A stretch of DNA of 64,000 bases, from positions 62,001 to 126,000 of the forward strand of contig NZ_SMAI01000014.1 of NCBI RefSeq assembly GCF_004346185.1, in the 5' to 3' direction. The notes under the pieces were generated by a model. It did not search any database. It was not told the origin of the DNA and worked only from the letters and a program-made list of their open reading frames with translations. The DNA is from Aquabacter spiritensis. Lineage in GTDB: Bacteria > Pseudomonadota > Alphaproteobacteria > Rhizobiales > Xanthobacteraceae. The translations under genes were made by a program, and so were the position numbers. Numbering within the stretch: the first letter of the stretch is position 1; every line of letters starts with the position of its first letter. Shown piece after piece: positions 57,593 to 64,000 of this stretch.

Positions 57593-58687
57593 ATGTCGAC
57601 AGAGCCCGCGCCTTTGGTGTCGCCATCCCAGGATGTGGAAACCACACCGCAGAGGCCGGCTCGGCCCGAGCCGGCGGAGGCGCTCGCGGTCGGATACCGG
57701 CTGTCCGCCCGCCCGGCCTCGCCCGCCACCTTGACCCCGCGGCCGCGTGCGGACTTCGTCGAGACCGACCAGGTCAAGGATTTGACCCGCCGCGGCCTCG
57801 GCTTTCTGCGCGCCGGCTATCCCCTGCATTTCCGTGGGCCTGCCGGCACCGGCAAGACCACGCTGGCGCTGCATGTCGCGGCCCAGCTCGGCCGGCCGGT
57901 GATCGTGATCACCGGCGACAACGAGCTCGGCACCGCCGATCTCGTCGGCTCGCAGCGCGGCTATCATTACCGCAAGGTCGTCGACCAGTTCATCCACAAC
58001 GTCACCAAACTGGAAGAGACCGCCAACCAGCGCTGGACCGACCACCGGCTCACCACCGCCTGCCGCGAAGGCTACACGCTGGTCTATGACGAATTCACCC
58101 GCTCGCGCCCGGAGACGCACAACGTGCTGCTCGGCGTGTTCGAGGAGAAGATTCTGTTCCTGCCCGCCCAGGCGCGGGAGGAATGCTACATCCGGGTGCA
58201 TCCCGATTTCCGCGCCATCTTCACCAGCAATCCGCAGGAATATGCCGGCGTCCATGCCAGCCAGGACGCGCTCGCCGACCGGCTGGCGACGATCGACGTG
58301 GATTATCCCGATCGCGGCATGGAGCTGGCGGTGGCTTCGGCCCGGACCGGGCTCGGCGAGACGGAAGCCGCGCGGATCATCGATCTGGTGCGCGCGTTCC
58401 GCGCCTCCGGCGACTATCAGCAGACCCCGACGATGCGCGCCAGCCTGATGATCGCCCGCGTGGCGGCACAGGAGGGCCTGCGGGTCTCGATCGACGATCC
58501 CGGCTTCGTCCAATTGTGCATGGATGCGCTGGAATCGCGCATGTTTTCCGGCGCGCGGCTCGAAGCCGCGACGCGGGAGACGAGCCGCGCCGCGCTGCTC
58601 GCGCTGCTCGCCGTCCATTGTCCCTCCGAGGCGCCGATCGTCCGCGTGACGGCGGCCCGCCGGGCGAAGAAGGCAGACGCGTCATGA
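57593..58687 (+). CDS. gvpN: Gas vesicle AAA+ ATPase GvpN
   Basis: 364 residues, MoxR-like ATPase that promotes vesicle growth. A disordered proline-rich N terminus is followed by Walker A GPAGTGKT at residues 82-89, Walker B-region TLVYDEFTRSRPE and sensor ADFRAIFTSNPQEYAG-type FTSNPQEYAG. GAGG precedes the ATG at 57593. It follows the GvpC-like gene, as in other clusters, and overlaps the next gene by ATGA. Confidence 0.96.
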   Translation: MSTEPAPLVSPSQDVETTPQRPARPEPAEALAVGYRLSARPASPATLTPRPRADFVETDQVKDLTRRGLGFLRAGYPLHFRGPAGTGKTTLALHVAAQLGRPVIVITGDNELGTADLVGSQRGYHYRKVVDQFIHNVTKLEETANQRWTDHRLTTACREGYTLVYDEFTRSRPETHNVLLGVFEEKILFLPAQAREECYIRVHPDFRAIFTSNPQEYAGVHASQDALADRLATIDVDYPDRGMELAVASARTGLGETEAARIIDLVRAFRASGDYQQTPTMRASLMIARVAAQEGLRVSIDDPGFVQLCMDALESRMFSGARLEAATRETSRAALLALLAVHCPSEAPIVRVTAARRAKKADAS

Positions 58688-59037
58688 TCGGCGAGCGCAA
58701 GAAGGTCCCCAAGAAGGGGATGCGGAACGTGGCGACGGTGCAGACCCGGGCGACCAGTTCCACCCCCGCCAACCGCACCCAGGCGGTGAGCCGCTTCGCG
58801 CGGCTCGAGAACGAGCGGATGCGCATCCTGCGCGAGCTCGATGCCTGGAATGCCCGCAAGGCCGAGGCGGAGCGGATGCTCGCCAAGGTGGAGGCCGAAC
58901 TCGGCGCCTTGCAGACCCTGCTGCTCGGCGCGCCGCCGGTGGCGAGCGGTCCGCTGCGTCCCGCCCCGCGCCTGCGTCCGGCGCAGAAAGTACAGGAGCC
59001 GCGTCCCCTCGGGCACGGCGCCCTGCTCGAATATTGA
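58684..59037 (+). CDS. GvpV-like small gas vesicle protein
   Basis: 117 residues: basic N terminus, a coiled-coil centre (FARLENERMRILRELDAWNARKAEAERML, about residues 38-70) and a proline-rich tail ending GALLEY. Start overlaps the gvpN stop. In proteobacterial clusters gvpV stands directly after gvpN, so this is GvpV by position and size; the exact role is unknown. Confidence 0.6.
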   Translation: MIGERKKVPKKGMRNVATVQTRATSSTPANRTQAVSRFARLENERMRILRELDAWNARKAEAERMLAKVEAELGALQTLLLGAPPVASGPLRPAPRLRPAQKVQEPRPLGHGALLEY

Positions 59038-59076
59038 ACGTCCCACACGTCTCGAACGCGCCAAAGGGAGTGTCCC

Positions 59077-59619
59077 ATGACCGGGAAAGACCAGGACAAG
59101 GATAAGACCAAGGCGACCTCCGGCGAGGGCAACCCGGCCGAGAATCTCGCCGATATCGGCGCCGTGTTCCGCGGCCTCGGCGGCTTCGTCGAGATGCTCG
59201 GCGCGCTGGTTGAGAAGGGCGAGCACCTGAACCAGCAGGGCGAGTTCAAGGTCAAGGGGCTCGGCGACCAGGCGCGCGGCGTCTATGGCTTCAGCGTCCG
59301 CAGCGGCCTCGGCGGGGTGCCGCAGGTGCGCCGCTTCGGCAATCTCAACCCGACGCCCAAGGGGCCGGTGGTCGAGGACGTGCGCGAACCGCTGGTCGAC
59401 GTGTTCGACGAGGCGGACGCGGTGATCGTCACGGCCGAGATTCCCGGCGTCGCCGAGGAGGAAATTTCGCTCTCCCTCGAGGGTGCGCATCTCCTTCTCG
59501 CCACCACCGGGCGTCACCGCTACGCCAAGGATGTCGCGCTGCCGGACGGCATCGACCCGGCTTCCCTGGAGCGCAGCCATCGAAACGGCATCCTCCAGGT
59601 CAAGTTCAAGAAGGTCTGA
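59077..59619 (+). CDS. gvpH: Hsp20 family protein (GvpH-like)
   Basis: 180 residues. The alpha-crystallin domain covers about residues 105-180 (EPLVDVFDEADAVIVTAEIPGV, then NGILQVKF at the end). The N-terminal 100 residues, rich in charged residues then FRGLGGFVEMLGALVE, are unlike ordinary Hsp20. GvpH proteins of other clusters carry the same domain and bind GvpA. The ATG has GGGAG upstream. It likely chaperones gas vesicle subunits. Confidence 0.85.
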   Translation: MTGKDQDKDKTKATSGEGNPAENLADIGAVFRGLGGFVEMLGALVEKGEHLNQQGEFKVKGLGDQARGVYGFSVRSGLGGVPQVRRFGNLNPTPKGPVVEDVREPLVDVFDEADAVIVTAEIPGVAEEEISLSLEGAHLLLATTGRHRYAKDVALPDGIDPASLERSHRNGILQVKFKKV

Positions 59620-59624
59620 CGGCC

Positions 59625-60644
59625 ATGACCGGCAGGGTGGAGGGGGTCGGCACATTCACCGTGGGGGCGTCCACGGTGCGGATCGTGACCGACTGCGCCG
59701 GCGACATCTCGGCCCTCGTCCATGCCGAGGAGCAGGTGGTGCGCAAGCTGGCGGATCGGGACCTGTGGCCCCATCAGACCGTCACTTTGTTCGTCCTCGA
59801 CAATCTCGCCCCTCTGGTCGGGCAGTTGAAGGAAATGGGCCGGCTGATGGACGAGGCGCTGGCCGGCCTCCCGCAGCGGCCGATGGTGGTGCTCTACGAT
59901 CCGCGCCACGCCACCGAATGCTTCGTGTTCGTCAACCGCCAGATCATGATGGCGGAGGAATTCTGGGGCGATTCCCTCGCCGCCGAGGGCCTGCTCGCCC
60001 ACGAGCACGCCCATCCGCTCTCGGAATGCCCCGCGACCCATGCGGCGCGCGGGCTGACGGTCGAGGCTGCGGGGCCGGCCGCCCTCGCGCCGCTCGCCGC
60101 ACGCCTCGGCGAGACCCTCTCGACCGGCGCCGTGACCGAGCTTCTCGCCAATGCCTTCTGCCTCGCCCATGGCTTCGGCGATGCGCTGAAGCATGTGAAC
60201 CGCATCTCGCTGCGCCGCGCGGCCCGCAATCTCGCCCAGCGCGCCGAACTCGAGACGCGCGCCGCCGCCGCGGTCGCCGCCGGCACGCTGCCGGCGGACC
60301 AGGCGCCGGTCCTGCTGCGGCTCGCCGACGCCCAGATCGGCCTGCCCTTCGCGCTGGAGACGGTGCCGTTCCACGAGGCCGGCCTCACCGCCCACGCCGC
60401 CGAACTCGAAGGTCTTCTGGCGGACGATCTCCTTGCGCGGATGGCGCCCGAAATGGTGAGCCTCTATGACGATTTGAAAGCCCCGTTCGCCGCGCTGCGC
60501 CCGGACTGGGGCGCCGCGCGCCTCGCGGACTGGGTCGCCGACATCCTGTCCCGCCTCTCCGCCTTCCTCTCGCAGGGTGGCGCGCCACTCACGCTGAGCC
60601 TCGTTCCCGCGCGCCTCGCTCATGCCGAAGGGAGCCACCCATGA
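59625..60644 (+). CDS. Putative HExxH metallopeptidase-like protein in the gas vesicle cluster
   Basis: 339 residues, five bases after the Hsp20 gene and overlapping gvpF by ATGA, so it is an integral cluster member. HEHAH at residues 126-130 fits a zinc HExxH motif on a helix (LLAHEHAHPLSE). Some 45 residues later TELLANAF supplies a candidate third ligand Glu172 in the ELLAN pattern of gluzincins. No signal peptide or membrane segment, so cytoplasmic. The C-terminal half is helical with ATP-unrelated, leucine- and alanine-rich segments. I do not recognise it as a named Gvp. It could process shell or minor proteins; the activity is not shown. Confidence 0.7.
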   Translation: MTGRVEGVGTFTVGASTVRIVTDCAGDISALVHAEEQVVRKLADRDLWPHQTVTLFVLDNLAPLVGQLKEMGRLMDEALAGLPQRPMVVLYDPRHATECFVFVNRQIMMAEEFWGDSLAAEGLLAHEHAHPLSECPATHAARGLTVEAAGPAALAPLAARLGETLSTGAVTELLANAFCLAHGFGDALKHVNRISLRRAARNLAQRAELETRAAAAVAAGTLPADQAPVLLRLADAQIGLPFALETVPFHEAGLTAHAAELEGLLADDLLARMAPEMVSLYDDLKAPFAALRPDWGAARLADWVADILSRLSAFLSQGGAPLTLSLVPARLAHAEGSHP

Positions 60645-61426
60645 TGCAGACGGACACCCTCGCCCCCGCCGAGACCGTGGCAGAGGGCAAATATCTCTAT
60701 TGCCTCATCGACGCGCCCGCGCCGGACACCTTCGCATCGCCCGGCATCGGCGGGCGCGGCGACGTGGTCCACACGATCACCGTCGGCCGCCTCGCCGCGG
60801 TCGTGAGCGACTCGCCGCGCATCGAATATGAGAACAGCCGCCGCAACATGATGGCGCACACCAAGGTCCTCGAAGAGGTGATGGCGCGCCACACCATGCT
60901 GCCGGTGTGTTTCGGCACCGTCGCCACGGGGCCGGATCCGATCTCGGGCAAGATCCTGGAAGGGCGGCGGGACGAACTCGTCGGCCTGCTGGAGCAGATG
61001 CGCGGCCGGCTGGAGCTCGGCCTCAAGGCGACATGGCGCGAAGACGTCATCTTCGCCGAGATTCTCCAGGAAAACCCGGCCATCGCGAAGCTGCGCGACA
61101 GCCTCGTCGGCCGCTCGCCGGAAAAGAGCCATTTCGAGCGCATCCGCCTCGGCGAAATGATCGGCCAGGCGATGGAGCGCAAGCGCCGCGACGACGAGGA
61201 GCGGATCCTCGAGCGCGTCCGCCCCTTCGTCCACAAGACCAAGCTCAACAAGCCGATCGGCGACCGGATGATCCTCAACGCGGCCGTCCTCGTCGAGGCC
61301 GCGCGCGAGGCGGGGCTCGACCAGGCGGTGCGCCAGATGGACGCCGAATGGGGGGCGCGGCTGTCCTTCAAATATGTCGGGCCGGTGCCGCCCTACAACT
61401 TCGTCACCATCACGATCCATTGGTAG
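60641..61426 (+). CDS. gvpF: Gas vesicle protein GvpF/GvpL
   Basis: 261 residues of the GvpL/F family, cytoplasmic assembly proteins that bind GvpA. Recognisable parts: YLYCLIDAP at the start, VGRLAAVVSD, MMAHTKVLEEVMARHTMLPVCFGT, FVHKTKLNKPIGDRMI and the ending YVGPVPPYNFVTITI. It overlaps the metallopeptidase-like gene (ATGA) and precedes gvpG by nine bases. Confidence 0.96.
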   Translation: MMQTDTLAPAETVAEGKYLYCLIDAPAPDTFASPGIGGRGDVVHTITVGRLAAVVSDSPRIEYENSRRNMMAHTKVLEEVMARHTMLPVCFGTVATGPDPISGKILEGRRDELVGLLEQMRGRLELGLKATWREDVIFAEILQENPAIAKLRDSLVGRSPEKSHFERIRLGEMIGQAMERKRRDDEERILERVRPFVHKTKLNKPIGDRMILNAAVLVEAAREAGLDQAVRQMDAEWGARLSFKYVGPVPPYNFVTITIHW

Positions 61427-61435
61427 GAGGCGGGA

Positions 61436-61687
61436 ATGAGTCTTGTGACGGACGTCCTGTTCGCCCCCGCGGTGGGACCGCTGAAGGGGGTGCTCTGGCT
61501 TGCCCGGCTGATCGCGGAGCAGGCCGAACGCACGCTCTATGACGAGGATGTGCTGCGCGCCGCTTTGCTCGATCTCGAACAGCGCTTCGAGGCGGGCGAG
61601 ATCAGCGAAGCCGATTACGAGACGGAGGAGGACATCCTTCTCGCGCGTCTGAAGATCGCCCGCGAGCGCATGCGCAGCGGGCTTTGA
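61436..61687 (+). CDS. gvpG: Gas vesicle protein GvpG
   Basis: 83 residues: hydrophobic start VTDVLFAPAVGPLKGVLWLARL, then an acidic helical region with LYDEDVLRAALLDLEQRFEAGEISEADYE as in GvpG family proteins. A conserved partner of GvpF in assembly. GGAGG precedes the ATG. Confidence 0.94.
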   Translation: MSLVTDVLFAPAVGPLKGVLWLARLIAEQAERTLYDEDVLRAALLDLEQRFEAGEISEADYETEEDILLARLKIARERMRSGL

Positions 61688-61741
61688 CATCGAAGGGTCC
61701 GGCCTGTTCCGGGGGCATCCGGAAGGGCGAGGAGGCAAGCC

Positions 61742-62005
61742 ATGGCGACCACCATCGAATTGATCCGAAACGTGAAAATGCAGTTGCAGGAATTGACCGG
61801 CTTCAATGCCGACAGCGTGTCGGACTTCACGGCGACGCAGGACGGCTGGGAAATGACGGTCAATCTGCTGGAGCTGAAGCGCATCCCGGCTTCGACGGAC
61901 ATGCTCGCGGCCTATCGCATCAAGCTGGACAAGGCCGGCAACGTGACCGGCTATCACCGGTCCCGCCGCTATCTGCGCGACCAGGTGATGGAAGAGACGC
62001 CCTGA
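61742..62005 (+). CDS. gvpO: Gas vesicle protein GvpO
   Basis: 87 residues with QLQELTGFNADSVSDFTATQDGWEMTVNLLELKRIPASTDMLAAY and a YHRSRRY(L/R) ending, the GvpO pattern. Its role in assembly or gvp messages is known only from archaea and actinobacteria. It follows gvpG after 54 bases; GGAGG-like AAGGCGAGGAGG lies upstream. The 199 bases after it hold no supported gene. Confidence 0.9.
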   Translation: MATTIELIRNVKMQLQELTGFNADSVSDFTATQDGWEMTVNLLELKRIPASTDMLAAYRIKLDKAGNVTGYHRSRRYLRDQVMEETP

Positions 62006-62204
62006 TCCCGCCGGTCGCGGGGGGAGAGGCGCGGCGCGCCCGCGGCGGGTGACGGCGCACGTGGGAAACAGGCCGGCGCCCGGAGCGGGTGCCGGCGGGA
62101 CGACGAAGGCCGGACCGCGCGGGACACGCGCGGCAATGCGGGCGCGGCTGCGTCCCTGGCGTCGATGACGGACAGGGACGGCCGCACGCCGAGGGAAACG
62201 GGTC

Positions 62205-62549
62205 ATGAGCGAACAGCGGATGGAGCACTCCCTCCAGGCAGTCGGGCTGGCGGACATTCTCGAGCGCGTGCTCGACAAGGGCATCGTGATCGCCGGCGAC
62301 ATCTCGATCTCGCTGGTGGAGGTGGATCTCCTCAACATCCGCCTGCGCCTGGTCGTGGCGTCGGTCGATCGCGCGATGTCGATGGGGATCAATTGGTGGC
62401 AGAGCGACCCCCATCTCAATTCCCACGCCCGGCAGCTGGAGGAGGAAAACCGCCTGCTGCGCGAGCGGCTCGACCGGCTGGAGGCGGCTCTGGCGCCGCC
62501 CGAGGGCGGGATGCTGCGTGCCGAGGTGGAGGTGGCCCATGGCGGATGA
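62205..62549 (+). CDS. gvpJ: Minor gas vesicle structural protein GvpJ/GvpS type
   Basis: 114 residues. Residues 10-75 form a GvpA-like shell unit (VGLADILERVLDKGIVIAGDISISLVEVDLLNIRLRLVVASVDRA). A C-terminal coiled-coil (ARQLEEENRLLRERLDRLEAAL) follows, so it is a GvpA paralogue of the J/M/S group that nucleates or caps vesicles. Its stop overlaps the start of the ATPase gene by 11 bases. Confidence 0.88.
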   Translation: MSEQRMEHSLQAVGLADILERVLDKGIVIAGDISISLVEVDLLNIRLRLVVASVDRAMSMGINWWQSDPHLNSHARQLEEENRLLRERLDRLEAALAPPEGGMLRAEVEVAHGG

Positions 62550-64000
62550 CGCCGCGCCCTTTTCCTTCCGGGTGTGCGAGGCGCCCACCCGCGACGTCGG
62601 CCGGGGCCTGATCCGGCTCGATCCCGAGGACATGGCCCGGCTCGGGGTCGAGGTCGGCGACGTCGTCTCGATCGCCGGCCGGCGGTCGACCGTGGCCCGC
62701 GTCATGCCGGCGCATATGGGCATGCGCAAGCAGAGCCTCGTCCAGATGGACGGGCTCGCCCGCGTCAATGCGGGGGCGAGCCTCGACGAGCAAGTGGTTC
62801 TGAGCCCGGCGGCGGTCGCGCGGGCACGTTCCGTCACCCTCAACCAGGTTGGCGGTCGTGCCCGCGCGCCCGAGCCGCGCATGCTGGCCCGGCTGCTCGA
62901 CGGCATTCCCTTGCTGGCGGGCGACCGGGTGCGCGCGGCGCTGGTCGGCGCGCAGACCCGCGAATTCACCGTGGAGAGCACCGATCCGCTCGGCCCGGTG
63001 ATGATCGGGCCGGAGACCAAGCTGCGCTGCCTCGACGGCACCGCCGAGAGCAATGCCGTCACCTATGAGGATGTCGGCGGCCTGCGCAACGAGGTGCGGC
63101 GCATCCGCGAGATGATCGAGCTGCCGCTGAAGCACCCGGAAGTGTTCCAGCATCTCGGCATCGATTCGCCCAAGGGCGTCCTGCTGTACGGCCCGCCGGG
63201 CACCGGCAAGACCCTGATCGCCCGCGCCGTGGCGCGCGAGGCCAATGTCCATTTCATCCATCTCAACGGCCCGGAAATCATCGACAAGATGTACGGGGCG
63301 AGCGAGGCGCAGCTGCGCCGCATCTTCGACGATGCGGAGAAGAACGCGCCGTCCATCATCTTCATCGACGAACTCGACGCGATCGCGCCGAAACGCGAGG
63401 AGATGAGCGGCGATCGTCAGGTGGAACGGCGGGTGGTCGCCCAATTGCTCGGCCTGATGGACGGTCTCCAGGCGCGCGGCCAGGTGATCGTCATCGCGGC
63501 GACCAACATCCCCAATGCGATCGATCCCGCTTTGCGGCGCCCCGGGCGGTTCGATCGCGAGATCCAGGTCGGCGTGCCGGACGAGAAGGGCCGGCGCGAG
63601 ATCCTGGAAATCCACACCCGCGGCATGCCGCTCGCGGCCGATGTCGATCTCGGGCGGATCGCGTTTCTCACCCCGGGCTTCGTCGGCGCCGATCTCGCCG
63701 CTTTGAGCCGCGAGGCGGCGATGAGCGCGCTGCGGCGGCTCATCCCGGACATCAGCTTCGAGGACGCCCGCGTCTCCGACGAGATGCTGGCCGCTCTGCT
63801 CGTCACCCCCGCCGATTTCACCGCCGCGCAGGCCGGCACCCAGCCGAGCGCCTTGCGTGAGATCGTCACCCAGGCCTCGCACAAGCGCTGGACCGATGTC
63901 GGCGGGCTCGACGACATCAAGCGCCTTCTCGTCGAGGCGGTGGAATGGCCGACGCGCCATGCCGACCTCTATGCGCAGGCCGGCATCCAGCCGCCCAAGG
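62539..64000 (+). CDS. CDC48/p97-type AAA ATPase (partial)
   Basis: The frame starts at the ATG at 62539 and runs off the right edge, at least 487 residues. The N-terminal CDC48-like domain (VCEAPTRDVGRGLIRL, GVEVGDVVSIAG) is followed by D1 with Walker A GPPGTGKT, Walker B IIFIDELDAIAPKR, AATNIPNAIDPALRRPGRFDREI and arginine fingers. A second AAA module begins near the edge (RWTDVGGLDDIKRLLVEAVEWP). It is an unfolding/remodelling hexamer. It is coupled to gvpJ, so it probably works on the vesicle proteins. Confidence 0.92.
   Translation, partial: MADDAAPFSFRVCEAPTRDVGRGLIRLDPEDMARLGVEVGDVVSIAGRRSTVARVMPAHMGMRKQSLVQMDGLARVNAGASLDEQVVLSPAAVARARSVTLNQVGGRARAPEPRMLARLLDGIPLLAGDRVRAALVGAQTREFTVESTDPLGPVMIGPETKLRCLDGTAESNAVTYEDVGGLRNEVRRIREMIELPLKHPEVFQHLGIDSPKGVLLYGPPGTGKTLIARAVAREANVHFIHLNGPEIIDKMYGASEAQLRRIFDDAEKNAPSIIFIDELDAIAPKREEMSGDRQVERRVVAQLLGLMDGLQARGQVIVIAATNIPNAIDPALRRPGRFDREIQVGVPDEKGRREILEIHTRGMPLAADVDLGRIAFLTPGFVGADLAALSREAAMSALRRLIPDISFEDARVSDEMLAALLVTPADFTAAQAGTQPSALREIVTQASHKRWTDVGGLDDIKRLLVEAVEWPTRHADLYAQAGIQPPK

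Noticed and set aside
62049-62168. Small open frame between gvpO and gvpJ
   Set aside because: A GTG-started frame of 39 codons is rich in Arg, Gly and Pro with no binding site and looks like GC-rich chance.

Overview
The window is GC-rich (roughly two thirds G+C by eye), densely coded DNA with ATGA-overlapping operons. It looks like the chromosome of an alphaproteobacterium, most likely a Hyphomicrobiales-type organism. The grounds are the obgE-proB adjacency, an alphaproteobacterial-length ObgE, many substrate-binding transporter loci with FCD-type GntR regulators, a class II DAHP synthase and a proteobacterial gas vesicle cluster. This placement is inference from protein character, not from a marker gene.

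Left part (1-30.4 kb). A branched-chain-amino-acid-type ABC transporter (livGMH plus binding protein, minus strand) lies next to an NTF2-like protein, a fumarylacetoacetase-family hydrolase and a GntR regulator. Then come tRNA-Phe(GAA), an AcuI/YhdH-type reductase, class II DAHP synthase, a GNAT acetyltransferase and a protein of unknown function. A DUF4212/sodium:solute symporter pair (acetate-symporter type) follows. Three small membrane proteins lie after it, and then a 721-residue exonuclease-CBS-DUF294 fusion. A second catabolic locus (HpaI-type aldolase, AhpD-like protein, Bug binding protein; divergently an amidohydrolase and GntR) shares a short promoter region with two 12-bp direct repeats. 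The housekeeping genes priA, obgE and proB come next, then a two-domain peptidoglycan hydrolase, a cardiolipin synthase, and an ArsR/SRPBCC pair with an operator inside its promoter.

Middle (30.4-53 kb). A six-gene minus-strand operon encodes a spermidine/putrescine-type ABC transporter and the two subunits of a hydantoinase/oxoprolinase. It is divergent from an XRE-cupin regulator, a RidA-like deaminase and a DadA/PuuB-like FAD oxidase, which together suggest uptake and breakdown of a nitrogenous compound. Then follow a Gfo/Idh/MocA dehydrogenase with a DegT-type sugar aminotransferase, murJ, an RND efflux adaptor and pump, cobT, a fatty-acid-hydroxylase-family membrane protein and a formaldehyde-dehydrogenase-type zinc alcohol dehydrogenase.

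Right part (52.4-64 kb). A FixL/FixJ-like two-component pair points away from a gas vesicle cluster. A 1206-bp IS5-family element with clear terminal inverted repeats and a 5-bp target duplication sits in the AT-rich stretch between them. The cluster runs gvpA, a GvpC-like helical protein, gvpN, a GvpV-like protein, an Hsp20 (GvpH-like), a putative HExxH metallopeptidase, gvpF/L, gvpG, gvpO, gvpJ/S and a CDC48-type AAA ATPase cut by the right edge. The metallopeptidase-like gene, embedded by ATGA overlap in the cluster, is the best candidate for something undescribed.
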